A stretch of DNA of 64,000 nt from Tenrec ecaudatus (GCF_050624435.1 NC_134541.1:11338995-11402994); one strand, 5' to 3'; counted from the stretch's first letter, positions 10,856 through 22,625 are shown. The notes: a model not told the origin generated them from the sequence alone. Translations and numbers: made by a program.

Positions 10856-11494
10856 AAGGGCGGGCTGCCAAAAGGCTTCCAGAGCTGTGCTCAGCGCCCC
10901 TTCACCTGGTCTCTTAGGATTATTCTTTTTATTGCCTCTCAAGAACCTCAACATAGATGGCTCGAGGAGTCTGGAGAGAAGGGAAAGAAAGGTGCTTAAT
11001 TCCAGGGGGGGTGGGGGGGGCTCAGGGACTCGCCCACCCTAGCAGCCGTGCTCTGCTCCCCGTCTTTGTCTCTGAAATCCAGAGCTGAAGGGACAGAGTG
11101 TCTGCAGGCTACACACGTTGCCGAAGGCCATGGAGCCAGGGCAAACCTGGGCCATTTATTCTCCCTCTTTCAGCGTGTTCCTGTGTTTACACGACCCTGT
11201 TTAGTTTAATGCACATCCCAAGATTAACCCTAGTACACATCCTCGGAAATGTTTATGGAAATTCTTTATAAGCAAATGGCTTTATTTGCCGTGAGGGGCT
11301 GCAGATCCAAAGCTTTTTTTAATTGACAGGCTTACACACCCTGTGGTGCCCCTGGCCCCAGCCTGCACAGACCGGCTACCCCAGCCCACCCACACTCCCG
11401 TGCTGGCACGCGACAGTCCTAAGAGCCGATGCTTGTCCCACTCAGCTTCTGTCCTGGATTCCTGGGCCCTTGCCATTCCTGTTTGGGGAGTCAA

Positions 11495-11711
11495 AGGGCA
11501 CCCCAGTGGCCTGGTGATTGTGTGCTGGGCTGCTAACCACAAGGTCAGCAGTTGAAAACCAGCAGGCCCTTCTAGAGGGAAAGACGAGGCTCTCTATTTC
11601 AGGAACGAGTGACAGTCTCGCAAACCTACAGGATCGTTCTACCCTGTCCTATAGGGTCGCTGTGAGTCAGCACTCACTGAGGGCAGTGAGTTTGGTGGGC
11701 TTCTGTTTTTG
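11495..11711 (+). mobile_element. AfroSINE, near complete
   Basis: accccagtggcctggtgatt, gggctgctaaccacaaggtc, gttctaccctgtcctatagg, gtcgctgtgagtcagc and ggcagtgagtttggtg occur in canonical order. Confidence 0.85.
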
Positions 11712-11863
11712 AGAGTCAACTCCATGGCCCCTGCTTTTAGCAACAGCAGGAGTCTTGTCGGTGATTTTAGATGTTCTGGTTCTTTCTGAGGTTGTTCAGG
11801 TAAGATTTTATTCAAGTGTCCTCCACCGGCCTTCACACAGACCTAAAGTGCCTATGCCCCATC

Positions 11864-12060
11864 CAAGGAGCCCTGGTGACACAGTGGATTAAGCTTTGGG
11901 CTGCCCACTGCGAGGTGGGTGGTTCAAATCCACCAGATGCTCCGTGGCACAAAGATGAGGCCGTGTATTCCTGAGAGCAGTCACAGTCGCAGAAACCCAC
12001 AGTGCAGTTCTGTTCTCTCCTAGAGGGTTATTGTAAGGCGCCATGGACTAGATAGATGGC
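11864..12060 (+). mobile_element. AfroSINE, full head
   Basis: It begins aggagccctggtgacacagt and keeps ggtggttcaaatccaccaga, which resembles a tRNA B box. It ends near ggcgccatggactagat. Confidence 0.85.
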
Positions 12061-12181
12061 AGTGAAGTACTTTTCCATTGGTTGTTTTTTTTAGTTTGTT
12101 ACCTGCTAGGCACTATCTAAAAGACCCGGAGATGCATCAGTGGGCTAGGACTCCCATTCCGAGGGCAGAAACCCGAACCTC

Positions 12182-12391
12182 AACTCACTGCCGGTGTGTC
12201 CACTCTGATTCCTGGTGACCCAGAAGACGCAGGCGGCAGCCGCACTGCCCCGGATGGCTTCTGAGGCTGTCACTCTTGATGGAAATACGAAGCCTCCTCT
12301 TTTTGCCCTCGGAGAAGCTGGTGGCTTTGAACTGTTGACTTTGTGTTTAGCACTCAAACAAGGACCTCACTACCCCACCAGGGCCCTCTGG
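12182..12391 (-). mobile_element. AfroSINE
   Basis: Minus-strand copy from actctgattcctggtgaccc through agctggtggctttgaactgt to ctaccccaccagggccct. Confidence 0.8.
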
Positions 12392-12777
12392 CCCCACCAG
12401 AGGCCAACCATAAATAGACAAAGGTGGGCGTCAACGTGGTAACATTCCGAGAGCAGGAAGTCCTGTGAAGAAAACACCGAGTGGCGCAATGGAGACTTGA
12501 GGGGGTGGAGGAGGCAATGTGATCAAGAAAGGATGGCCACCAAGCGTGTCTAAGAAGGGGTCCCATTCGCCCAGCGACCTCATGAAGGGAGGGAGAAAGA
12601 TGGGCAGGGCAGGCCAGGCAAAGAGAATAGGGAATGTAAGGGCCCCCGCGGCCCGATCTCCTTGCGATATTGGAGACAGAACAAGAAAACCCTTGTTCTG
12701 GAATGTAGCCATCAAGGAAGAGGGACATCAAGGATCCATACTGAGACTAAGATCAGATCCTTAAAACAACCACCACC

Positions 12778-12880
12778 AGATGCACTGCCACCGAGTCGTT
12801 TCTGGCGCACGGTGTCCCTGGAGGATGGAGGAGAACTGCTTCTGGGGGTGTTTTCAGGCCGTGAATCTTTCTCCCCATCC
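12778..12880 (-). mobile_element. AfroSINE fragment
   Basis: gatgcactgccaccgagtcg to ccgtgaatctttctcc is a diverged 3' half. Confidence 0.4.
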
Positions 12881-13027
12881 TCAGGGTCTTACAAACCGGA
12901 GCAAGGCCTTCCAGTTTTGCTCTGATTTCAGTGGGAAGCCACCAGGGGCTTTAAGCCAGGGAAGGTCTGATGTGATTCAGGTTTTGAAAAGATCCCTCTG
13001 GCAGATGATTGGTAGAGAGGCCAATTG

Positions 13028-13890
13028 TGTTAGTCTGGGTAGACTAGAGAAATAAATTCATAGACACTCATATGATATGTGAACAAAAAAAAGAAAGAAA
13101 GGAGCTATATGGGGAACCGATTATAAAGATCTACATATAGCTTCCTTCCTGGGGGATGGACAACAGAAAAGTGGGTAAAGAGAGACATCGGACACTGTGA
13201 GATATGACAAAATAATAATAACTTATAAATTATCAAGGGTTCACGAGGGAAGGGGAAGCAGGGAGGGAGGGGGAAAATGAGGAGCTTATACCAACTAGAA
13301 AGCAAATATTTTGAGAATGATGATGGTAAGAAATGTACAAATGTGCTTTATACAATGGTTGGATGTATGGATTATGATGAGCTGTACGAGCCCCCGATAA
13401 AATGCTTTTTTAAAAAGGAGTTGTATATACAAGAGCAATTGAATATTGAAAAAACAGACCAGCCTAGTCCAGATCAAGTCCATAAGTCCATAATTGGCCA
13501 TATATCTGATACCAATCTGTAAAGTCCTCTTCAGACTCACAAAACACAAGCAATGACACTGAATACAGGAAGATCACAGGCTTGTGGGTGGATAGTCTTG
13601 TGGATCCAATGGTGGCGTAAGCATCTCAGAACTGGCAGGGGTCTCTAAGTGCCTCCTTCAGCTCCAGGGCTCTAGTGTAGCTCCATGTGTCTTGTCCACA
13701 CCAATGTCTCACAGGGAGTGAGCGCGTATCCTGCCTCCAACGAGCTGTTTATCTTCTTAGCACCTCCAAATGAGATCATCAAGCTGCGACCTGACTGAAA
13801 GGCTAGACTCCACCCCTTTACTCTTACGTCTCCAATTGACAACAGATTATGTAATGACCACACCAATGAAAGCAATGTCCCCACAAATTA
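13028..13890 (-). mobile_element. Older L1 3' end, split by a younger L1
   Basis: gttagtctgggtagactaga (13028) and the block from about 13427 to 13890, which includes taagcatctcagaactggca, form one element in minus orientation. A second copy lies at 53684-54140. The architecture (tctagagaa-type end, stretches around agactccacccc) is like the 3' UTR of older mammalian L1s of the MA/MB type. The family name is inference. Confidence 0.5.
13111..13421 (+). mobile_element. L1 3' end inserted in an older L1
   Basis: ggggaaccgattataaagat, a polypurine tract, aatgtacaaatgtgctttat and cccccgataaaatgc occur in order, ending in a short A run. The flanks aaaggagctatat and aaaggagttgtatat look like a diverged target duplication. 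Confidence 0.75.
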
Positions 13891-14167
13891 GGAGGCAACA
13901 GTTTTGTTCAAGAGATTGTCCAAGAGAGGAAATGGAAGGCTTCTAGTGATTTCCATCTGGTAGAAATGGAAATAAGAAATGGAATTCCAACTGGTAGAAT
14001 GGATTCAGAAGACAACATGTGCTTGGAGAATATCCAACAAGCTCGCTGATGAAGGGATGATGATGATGGGGTGAGGCTGAGAAGGGAGGAACCATGGGTG
14101 GCTGGAGAGACGGGTTGTTGGAAGGGCCAGTTGGGTAGAGAATGCTTTAGGTGCTGCCAGACACCCA

Positions 14168-14400
14168 TGGAGGCCCTGAGAGTTATAAATGGTTCAATGC
14201 TTGGCTGCCAATCAAAAGGTTGGCGGTTGAGTCCACTCAGAGGGGCCTCAGAAGATGTTCCTGTTCTACTTCCCCAAATCCATCGATGGGAAATCTGTGG
14301 GTCCCAATGGACAGTTCCATCAAGGGGATGGCGTAGAGCCAGGCAGTGCTCAGTTCTATTGTGAATGGGGCATTCCATCGTCCATGAGTTCAACTCAATA
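14168..14400 (+). mobile_element. AfroSINE, diverged
   Basis: aatgcttggctgccaatcaa then aggttggcggttgagtccac resembles the tRNA-like part. The 3' half is only loosely similar. Confidence 0.4.
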
Positions 14401-14481
14401 GGAAATAATTGTAGGGGAAAGGGCTCTCTAGGGGAACTGTAGCCTTGAATAGAGAAATACAGCACCAGTGAAGCCACGCCC

Positions 14482-14652
14482 CAGTGGTTGTCATCACCTG
14501 GAACCTGACTCCTGGTGACCCCTGTGTTATAGAGTAGCACTGCTCCCCATCTGCTGGTCGCTACGTCTCTCTTCTGAGGCACCTCTTGGTAGCTTTGAAC
14601 TAACAACCTTTAGGTGAGTAGTCAAATGCTTAACTGTTTGCACAGCACCCAG
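14482..14652 (-). mobile_element. AfroSINE
   Basis: gaacctgactcctggtgacc, gttatagagtagcactgctc and ggtagctttgaactaacaac appear in minus-strand order. Confidence 0.65.
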
Positions 14653-14659
14653 AGACTCC

Positions 14660-16930
14660 CAAACCATTGCCCAGCAGGGAGACAATACCCCAAACTCATG
14701 TCCCATCGCCAGCCCACACTCCCTGTTGGTCAAATCCAACAAGAAACCAGACAGCAAAGATCCTCGGGTTAGCCACCTGGACACAGAGCAGGGAAGAGAA
14801 AATGGACGATGAGCGGGGAGGATACAGAGACTATCCTGGCTCTCCTCAGAGCTCTCACCGGGGAGGCAGGAGACCCCATTTCTTGAAAAATCATCCTATC
14901 CCTGCCGGCTATTTGTGTCATAACCCTTGGCCAAGGACCCACATAAAATATTTTACATGCTTTTAAAACTCATAAATATAATGAAGCCAAGATGTTTCAG
15001 CAAATGTGCTGCATGCACAATTGCTGAGGAAGAGCTGCTCTTTGCTGCAGTCCAGACAAAAGACGACACAGTGCATGACCCACAGAGCATCTGGCACTGA
15101 AACCTCTCAATTCACCCCCCGGATCCAGGCTGCATTCAATTGGTCCATCTAGCCCATGGATCTTGAAAATGTATGTATTCCTGCACTGGCTTCCTGCCAG
15201 AGCCACCGCCTACAAGCATTTACTGCTTGGCTAAGAACCTAGCCCAGCCTGCAGAGCGTATCAGAGAAGAGAGTCCTGGACTTCACACTGGCAATTGTGC
15301 ATCCAACCATCAAGTTGCACTTTCAGAAATAAATGATTGTGCCAAAGATACAATCATTGGTCTCGGATCTCTTGCAGCAGCACCAGAGAGAAGAAGACCC
15401 CAGAATCCAAGAAGAAAATGGTTTGCCAGTCCATTTGTCTCCATGAAATTAATACCTCTTACCATGAGACCGGAGAAAACCGATGGTATACCACACCCAT
15501 GACTGAGCATTTTGATCAGGGACTAAGAGAGATGGGTCTTGACCCAAAGGGGGGAAGCTGATGAACAAAACTTCAAATTCGTAGTGGAAACTAGATTTCC
15601 TGGACAGAGTAGACTGGAGCAAACACTGATTTCCATTGTTGAAAGAACTTTTGAACCTTGAGCCAAAGCTACACCATGAAGTCAGCTTCAAACTAAACCA
15701 TAATACTGCTCCACAAATAATGTCTGCCAGGAGCACCTGTATGAAAGGACAACGGTCTCACTCCTCCACAGAGGAGAGCTTTAAAGGACACAGAGGGTAA
15801 ATTGGTGGTGGCGAGACAGTAGGGACAGAGACGGGAAGGTTGGTGACCCAGTTGAAGACTCTAGCGTTACCAAAGACTGTATGAACACCCCAACCTAGTT
15901 GGATGAGGGTCTGTTTGTTGAGCCTGTTTTGCATGCAAGAAAAGGTGTGCACCAGAAATGCGGGTTGGAAGTTTCCAGCATCAAAACCATTCAGAGCTCC
16001 GCACAAAGCCTGACATGTGAAAAAGGATACCCGTGCTCTGTATCTTTTTCACATGTGATACGTTATCACCCTACCCACCCTTCTCCTCCACCTGTCAGGC
16101 AGATATTACTACTCTGTCTGACAGATAACTAAGCCACGCACTGAGGGAGCTGTGGCTGGCAGAGGAGAGCCTGGTGCCCGATCTGACTCCAGAGGCCATG
16201 TCCTTACCTTCCATGCATAGCTCCTGCCACCCATGCAGGGAGCCCTTGGAAGAACCGTGTAGGGCAGTAACGCATGTTCATCACAGTGTTGATTGCCCAT
16301 TAGATGCTCCATGAATGGGTGCTGGTGATGTGGCCATAGTCCTGGCTGAGCCACGGATCTGATCTAGGTGTCTACATTAGGCGTTTTGTTACTTCATACC
16401 TGTGAGGGGCCTCATACTCAGGACAGACACAACGATGGAGTAAAATCGATGTGACACCCCCCCACCCCCCCTACTCGGTGGGGCCTAAAATCAAATGAGA
16501 GGGACAAGATCCTGGTCAACTAAGCTAATCTCACAAAGGCAGATTATAAGTGTGACAGAGGCTATAGGGGCCCAGCTCCCCAATCTCATCCGGGAGGAGG
16601 AGAGCCATGGAGGCGGACAGAACTTGTGAGCTGAAAACGAGCAGGTCATGAGAATTTGATGAGAGCTGCGGGTTTTCTTCTGGGGAAAGGAAACCGCAAG
16701 TGCACACACAAAGTGTCATTCGGTTGCAAAATAGTCCTCACCCCATGCCTAGACCTGGGACACCAAGTTAAAGATGGCTGCTTAAAAGGAGAAGGGGCTT
16801 CATTTACACGTGAAATAACCAATTGATATTAAATCACCTCTCAACTCAGCAAGAGGCCTTCCAGGGCTTAGATATTGTTCAGCCACAAGGAACAGACCTC
16901 AAACAGAAGCCCTAAAGGAATAGGAACTGG
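14660..16930. other. Intergenic, no gene seen
   Basis: I found no coding evidence. The part at 15380-15745 (for example agctgatgaacaaaacttca and tgaaccttgagccaaagcta) may belong to the upstream part of an L1 3' UTR, but no second copy exists in the window to prove it. Confidence 0.4.
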
Positions 16931-16934
16931 ATCT

Positions 16935-17580
16935 GGTATCAGGAATCAAAGATCCAGAACAAAAACAGCTTATCAATGTGAATCAGGGGCAGTGTGGAGT
17001 GGAGACCCAAAGCCCATCTATGGATAACTGGCGAACCCCTTACAGAAGAGTCACAAAGAAGAGAGGAGCCAGTCAGGGTGCAGGGTAACAACGATGAAAC
17101 ATACAACTTTCCTCTAGTTCCTAAATGCTTCCTCCTCACCACTATCATGATTCCAATTCTACCTTACAAATCTGGCTAGACCAGAGCATGTACATGGGTA
17201 CAGATAAGAGCTGGAAACACAGGGAATCCAGGACAGATAAACCGCTCAGGATTAATAATGAGAGTAGCAATACCAGGAGGGGAAGGGGAAGGTTGAGGGA
17301 AAAAGGGGGAACCGATCACAAAGATCTACATATAACCCCCTCCCAGGGGGACAGACAACAGAAAAGTGGGTGAAGGAAGACAGTGGTTGGTGTAAAAAAA
17401 ATAAATTATCAAGGGTTCATGAGGAGGGGTGGGGGAGGGGGGAAATGAACTGATAACAAAGGCTCAAGTAGAAAGCAAATGTTTTGAGAATGATGATGGC
17501 AAGACATGTACCAATGTGCTGGACACAATAGAAGTATATCTGGATTGTGATAAGAGCTGTATGAGCCCCCAATAAAGTGA
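16935..17580 (+). mobile_element. L1 3' UTR
   Basis: gacccaaagcccatctatgg, tggctagaccagagcatgta, gggacagacaacagaaaagt, a polypurine tract and the end agccccc aataaagtgat. This is the most complete + strand copy that still has its terminus. Confidence 0.8.
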
Positions 17581-17584
17581 TATG

Positions 17585-17940
17585 GAGGAGGCAGCGGCAG
17601 GAAGAGACTGGTGACCAGAGTGAGATCTCGGGGCCCTTCAGGCATAGGGATTGCTTCTCCCTAAAGTCATCCTTTGAAGACCAGAGTCATCTTAGGTGAC
17701 TGGCTGGAGGTCACGGTGGGAAGCAAAGGCAAGACCCCGCGTTTGGCCATAGTTGATGAACGGGACTGGAACGTGGCCATCTATGTTCGCATCTGGACTG
17801 CCCAGCAGCAGGAACTGGAAAGACCTCTTCCTTCTTCTTCCTCTCTTGTTCCCCTTCTGGGGTCTTCTGATATTTCTGCCCACCCCTGGTTCTCTTGTCG
17901 GGCTCCGCTAGAGAAGGTTTGTCCTTCCAACCACATGGTA
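17585..17940. other. Intergenic, no gene seen
   Basis: Unique sequence between two L1 relics. Nothing recognised. Confidence 0.4.
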
Positions 17941-17944
17941 GAGG

Positions 17945-18450
17945 GTTGAATGGTGGTCGCCCAAAAGAATTTCAGTGTTCCCAACCTCGGAACCCTGAGC
18001 GTAGCCTGGCATGCAAAACGGGTCTTCGTGGATGTGACTAGATTGGTAATCTTGAGAGGAGATCATCCTGGGTGGCCTACCTGGGTCACAAGGGTCCCGA
18101 TGAGCGACAGAAGAGGAGACGAGAAGGCAGGGATGGACAGAGAAGGCCAGGCGAACAAGGAGGTGAAGATGGGAGCTGTCAATCAACACGGTGATGAACA
18201 TGTGCTACTGCCCCAGACGGTTCTCCCAAGGGTTCCCTGCAAGCACAGGAGCTCTGCATGGAGCTACGCGCACACACACAAGTCAAGAAGCACCTGGAGC
18301 CACTAGCAGCTGGGAGAGGGGAGGACGGCTTCTGCCCTGGAGGCTTGGGAAGGGGCACGCCCCTACCAGCATCTTGATTTCAGATTTCTGCCCTTCAGAA
18401 CTATGAGAGGCTCATCTTGTGTTGTTTTAAGCTCCCTCGTTTGTGGTCCT
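17945..18450 (+). mobile_element. Ancient L1 3' end (L1M type)
   Basis: ggttgaatggtggtcgccca, gggtcttcgtggatgtgact, catcttgatttcagatttct and gtgttgttttaagctccctc follow the order I recall for the 3' end of old L1M families. Divergence is high, so it is a pre-afrotherian insertion. Confidence 0.6.
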
Positions 18451-18656
18451 TAGGAGTCCCGGTGGAGTAGTAGTTGGGGGTTGGGCTACTAACAACAAGG
18501 TCAGCAGTTCGAAACCACCAGCCACATCTGGGGAGAAAGACTGGGTTTTCTACTTCTGTAAAGAGCTACAGAAACCTCACAGGGGCAGCTCACCCCGTCC
18601 TCTAGGGTCACTTGTGAATCGCCATCAACTCGATGGCAGTGGGTTTGTTTGCTTGT
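18451..18656 (+). mobile_element. AfroSINE, near complete
   Basis: One of the best copies: ggagtcccggtggagtagta, aacaaggtcagcagttcgaa, cttctgtaaagagctacag, caactcgatggcagtgggtt. The box agcagttcgaaacc resembles a tRNA B box, an internal pol III promoter element. Confidence 0.88.
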
Positions 18657-18721
18657 TCTCCTGCCTGTGAGGCACAAATTCTGCTGCTGAACCACCTCTA
18701 TGACCCCTGTATGACATGACA

Positions 18722-18905
18722 AACCTGAGTGAATTCCAACTCATGGTGGCCCCATATGCGACAGCCTGGGACTGGCCTGTAGGGCTGTCTTGGGTGTAAC
18801 CTTGACAGAAGCAAATTGCCAGCATCTTCCATGGTCCCTCCAAGTGGGTTCAAAGACCATAAACCAACCACGTGAGCTCATTACTAAACCACAGAGTGGG
18901 GCTGT
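18722..18905 (-). mobile_element. AfroSINE, diverged
   Basis: gaattccaactcatggtggc at the start. The interior is diverged and the head is barely recognisable. Confidence 0.5.
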
Positions 18906-19019
18906 GTGTAGCGGGCAGTGGGAGGAGCAGGACATGGTGTGCTTTGTGTCTCCCTCCAACATAGGCTACAAACCCCAAAGCCCGTCATCAAAACCCAATT
19001 GGTGAATGACTCGTCTTCG

Positions 19020-19230
19020 CCCCGGGGGCAAAGTGGTCATGTTGCGTTGGGCTGCTAACCACAAGGTCAGCAGTTTGAAACCACCAGCTGCTCTATGGGA
19101 GCAAACGAGGCTTTCTACTCCTGTAAAGAGTTAAACTCTAAGAGAACCAGAGGGACAGTTCTGCCTTGTGCTATAGAGTCACAGGTGTTGGCATCAACTC
19201 AGTGCCAGTGAGTTTGGTTTTGGTTTCGAG
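19020..19230 (+). mobile_element. AfroSINE, near complete
   Basis: gggctgctaaccacaaggtc, agcagtttgaaaccaccagc, tctactcctgtaaagagtta, cagtgccagtgagtttggtt. Confidence 0.85.
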
Positions 19231-19234
19231 GGCA

Positions 19235-19847
19235 GGGGCAAGGGCCTGGGGGATGTATGTGTGCGGTGCCCATGTGTATGTGTGTGGTGTTCAGGTGGGA
19301 AGCATTGGGAAATGAGGGCCACATGCAGCCATCTCCATGTCAGAGGAGTGGGAATGGAGTGGGTAATGGTGGGTCTGGGGTTCTGGTTTTTCACCAAGGC
19401 AGAGAGCAGGTCAAGATGGGGAGAGCCAGGCTCTGGGTGAGTCAGAAGCAGGAAGTTCCCGTTGCAAAATGTTGGGCGAGAGCGTTGGTTGGGTCAGTGT
19501 CAATGCAGGGAATCGAGGCGAATCTGGGTGACTCCTCCATTATCTAACTACCCAGGAAGCTCAATGGAGTCCTGGGATGTTTTTATGAGGAATTCTAAAG
19601 CACTGGGGCTGGGAATCAGTGACCAGGGAGAAGAATTTGATGGACAACAGGTCCTATGAGAAGAGTTCTTCTGGAAAGACCAGTATTTAGTGAGCCCCGA
19701 CTGACTGCAAGACAACACGCGGAGGCCCTTATTGAATTGCCCTCACCGCTCAAAGGAGTGGGCGTCATTAGAGGTTATGTTCGCATTTTACTGATGTATC
19801 AAAAGCACAAAGTTTGGGAGAGGAGTCACCAGTGGTGGCAGAGAACC
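19235..19847. other. Intergenic, no gene seen
   Basis: Unique sequence with no recognised element. The 96-codon frame at 19257 lacks any domain. Confidence 0.4.
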
Positions 19848-19858
19848 ATCTAGTTTTT

Positions 19859-19974
19859 TGGTTTAAAAAAAAATCATTTTATTGGGGGCTCGTACAATTC
19901 TTATCACAATCCATACATACATCCATTGTGTCAAGAACATATGTACATTTGTTGCCTTCATCATTCTGAAAAAT
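19859..19974 (-). mobile_element. L1 3' end with 11-bp target duplication
   Basis: A 116-bp insertion starts with an A-run complement (aaaatcattttattgggggc). It is bounded by atctagttttt at 19848-19858 and again at 19975-19985. Confidence 0.8.
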
Positions 19975-20344
19975 ATCTAGTTTTTCTGGGCACAGGATTC
20001 CGGAGGCCAAGCTTCACGAAGTCCATTAGTCCTGGGGGCTATTTCCTTGCATCTCTGGATTTTCCTCTCTTCCATCTTCCGTCTCCATGTTCCATTGATG
20101 AAATTCAAAATACAATAATAACCGTTTATTACAAGGTTCTCCACTACAGGTCTACAAATGAAAAGGACAGGATTATGTTGGAGGAACTAGTATTTCCTTC
20201 TACTTAATTGAGGGTCACAGTTCAGGTTCCTCAGTATCAAACTAATCACAAAATCTCATCCTGTGTATCCCACTGTCAGCTCCCAAGTCGTGCAAAAAAC
20301 AGACGGAGGGCCAGACTTCACCCTAGGGCTGCAGTGGTCCACAC

Positions 20345-20547
20345 CCTGCTATGTTCAAACAAGACATGGGCTAGTTCTGAATCCTGGACCTGGTGTTGGG
20401 AGACAGGCCCATGACTGCCCTTCCTGTATCCCCGTCTCTGCATCAGGAAAGCACGCTAACAGTAACCAGTATCGCAGAGGGACATCATGAAGATTCAACG
20501 ATGAAGTGAATGTAAAGTGGTAAGAACAGTGCTAGGCACGAAATGAT
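20345..20547 (+). mobile_element. MIR relic
   Basis: tgaatcctggacctggtgtt, then tgaatgtaaagtggtaagaa and cagtgctaggcac match MIR in order. Confidence 0.55.
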
Positions 20548-20634
20548 TGCTTCGTGTCAATCAATTCATAGCGAACCCCCTATGACGGAGTAGAACTGTC
20601 CCACGGGGTTTCCTAGGCTGTGATCTCCATAGAA
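20548..20634 (-). mobile_element. AfroSINE fragment
   Basis: aattcatagcgaacccccta to taggctgtgatctcc. The copy stops abruptly where a + strand SINE begins. Confidence 0.7.
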
Positions 20635-20635
20635 A

Positions 20636-20785
20636 GGAGTCCTGGCGACACCGTGGGTTAGGTGTTGGACTGATAACCACAAGGTCAGTGGTTCAAACCC
20701 ACCTGCTGCCACACGGGAGACTGTCCGCTCCTGGAAAGTCTAAGTCTCAGCAGGACTGTCCAGGGCGGCTAGGAGTCGGAGTCCA
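20636..20785 (+). mobile_element. AfroSINE with internal deletion
   Basis: It begins aggagtcctggcgacaccgt and has aaccacaaggtcagtggttc. It is shorter than full length and ends gctaggagtcgg. Confidence 0.8.
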
Positions 20786-21063
20786 TCTGGGGCAGGGGGC
20801 TTGGTGTTTGGGGTCTTTACAGAAGCGATTGCCAGCCCTTTCTCTTGCAGCTGAGTGCTGCCTAAGGCCCGCCCAACCAGGACTCCCTCTCCCTCTCTGT
20901 CATCGAGTGGATTCCGGCTCCCGCGGCACTGAGAAACCAAGGCCAATATCCCAAACCCCTGAGTTGCCGCGGGTTACATACTGTTCTGTTCTTATGAACC
21001 ATCCAGAGCACAGTAGGCATTTTGTTCAAACGGTGGGAGAAAGATGGGGCGTCGTACTCCCGC

Positions 21064-21152
21064 AGAGTTGCAGTCTCACAGGCAGTTCTACCCTGTCATC
21101 TAGGTCGCTAGGAGTTGGCCTCCCGTCAAAAGCAGTGAGTTTGTTTGCGTCA
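21064..21152 (+). mobile_element. AfroSINE 3' half
   Basis: agttgcagtctcacaggcag, ctaccctgtcatctaggtcg, aaagcagtgagtttg. It lies directly before a SPIN-like element. Confidence 0.7.
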
Positions 21153-21162
21153 CCCTCTAAAG

Positions 21163-21364
21163 CAGTGGTTCTCAACCTGTGGGTCGCGACCCCTTTGGGG
21201 GGGTGTTCGGATGACCCTTTCACAGAGGTCGCCCGATTCGTAACAGTAGCAAAACGACAGTGATGAAGTAGCAACAAAAATAATTTTATGATTGGGGGGG
21301 TCACCACACAGAGGTGAGGAACTGTATTAAAGGGTTGCGACACCAGGAAGGCAGAGAACCACTG
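21163..21364 (+). mobile_element. SPIN-like hAT non-autonomous transposon
   Basis: 202 bp with terminal inverted repeats cagtggttctcaacc and agagaaccactg. Inside are gtgggtcgcgacccctttgg, cgtaacagtagcaaaacgac and atgaagtagcaacaaaaata. It is well preserved and so relatively young. The flanks ctctaaag and ctctataa share ctcta with TA in the central position. Confidence 0.88.
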
Positions 21365-21474
21365 CTCTATAAAGCATTTCAGCTCTTGAGAAGCCCCTAC
21401 GAGATTATCCTCATGCAGTCCCTCCTCATTGAATCCTCTTTGGACCCGACTGCACCTTGCTAGGTGTCCCCCTG

Positions 21475-21662
21475 TCCATTGGAACTCGCAGTGACCCCAT
21501 GTGACTGAGTAGAACTGCCCACCCCCACCCCCACCTATCCAATCGGGTTTTCCAAGACATCGTCTTAATGAAGGCAGGTGGCTCAGCCATTCCCCTGCAG
21601 AGCCATGGGGTGGATTCGAACCACCAACTGCAGGCGTTTGGGCAGCAGCGTGCTTACTCTCG
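21475..21662 (-). mobile_element. AfroSINE
   Basis: gaactcgcagtgaccccatg, ctgagtagaactgcccaccc and tggattcgaaccaccaactg in minus order. A C-rich run has expanded inside it. Confidence 0.7.
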
Positions 21663-21729
21663 GAGAGCTGGACGGGGGGCTCCTTCTCTGCGTCTGTTTC
21701 AGCTACTATTATTATTGTTTCTAAATGCT

Positions 21730-21850
21730 CAAGGATAAGTCGTCTGTTTATGGAAGCATTGTTTGTAACAAAACTACTAAAAATGATCCAAAGGTCCATT
21801 CAGCAGACACCTTGAGATACACTATGTCTTGTCATCGCTCAGAAGGAATG
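21730..21850 (+). mobile_element. Ancient L1 fragment
   Basis: gtttatggaagcattgtttg, aaatgatccaaaggtccatt and agatacactatg match the conserved stretch near the 3' part of old L1s. Confidence 0.5.
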
Positions 21851-22309
21851 AGTGCAGCCATAGGTCCATCTGAAGAAGCCACCAGGCTATAAACATTTCT
21901 GGATGCTCAGGAAACCTCTTAAAAATGAGTTTCAAACTGGGGCATTTGGTGGGAGGGGTCTGCATTTCAGGCTATCGATTCTGCATTCAACCATTCTACC
22001 AACTCATCAACCTCCCCCCACCCCGTATTCTATCCCACCCCCTCCCCTGATTTCTCTTCTGCCTATTATGAGTCTCCATCCGTCCTTTGGCCCCAGTGTC
22101 TGTCACGCTTCTAGTTCATTGTTTCACCTTCCCTCCCTCCCTTGGGAACTCCCTGAGTCTCTTTGATATCCAAGTCTCGGTCTTCGTTTTTGTGTATGTA
22201 GTAGTGGCCTCATATACTATCTGCCCTTGTGTGATTGACTAACTTCACGCAGCAGCTGTGATTCTTGATGCTTCCAGGATCTATGCAGACCCTTCTTTGA
22301 GCGTCCTCT

Positions 22310-22625
22310 CAGTTCCTGGACACCCTCTTTCTCACAGCCACCCCCTGAACCAGTCCTATCAGCCTCATGATTGCAGGACATCCCCAAAGCCGACCTCTTC
22401 TCCCCACTCCACACACTTCTCCCAGTTTAGTCTCCATCCTCTGGATCCTGGGGAATCACCAGTTTCTTCCTGGCTCTTTCCACGGCTCTACCCTTTTCCT
22501 GCTCGCCACAGTGTCTGGTCGCATTCAGAGTTCTCCTCTTAAACTATCATCAAGTCATTCCTGCGCTTAAACCTCCCCCATGGCGTTTCATCTTACAAGA
22601 AAGAGAGCCAAAGGGGGAAAGGGTG
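22310..22625 (+). mobile_element. L2 3' end
   Basis: caagtcattcctgcgcttaa followed by acctcccccatggcgtttca matches the well-known L2 3' terminus. The C/T-rich stretch before it fits as well. Confidence 0.55.

Noticed and set aside
13908-14606. 232-codon minus-strand open frame
   Set aside because: It spans two AfroSINE copies (14168 and 14482), so the coding capacity is repeat-derived chance.
14663-15740. Possible retrocopied gene near 15000-15700
   Set aside because: No frame shows a recognisable protein, and parts look like an L1 3' UTR.
21026-21799. 257-codon minus-strand open frame
   Set aside because: It runs antisense through a SINE, a SPIN-like element and another SINE. There is no transposase or other domain.
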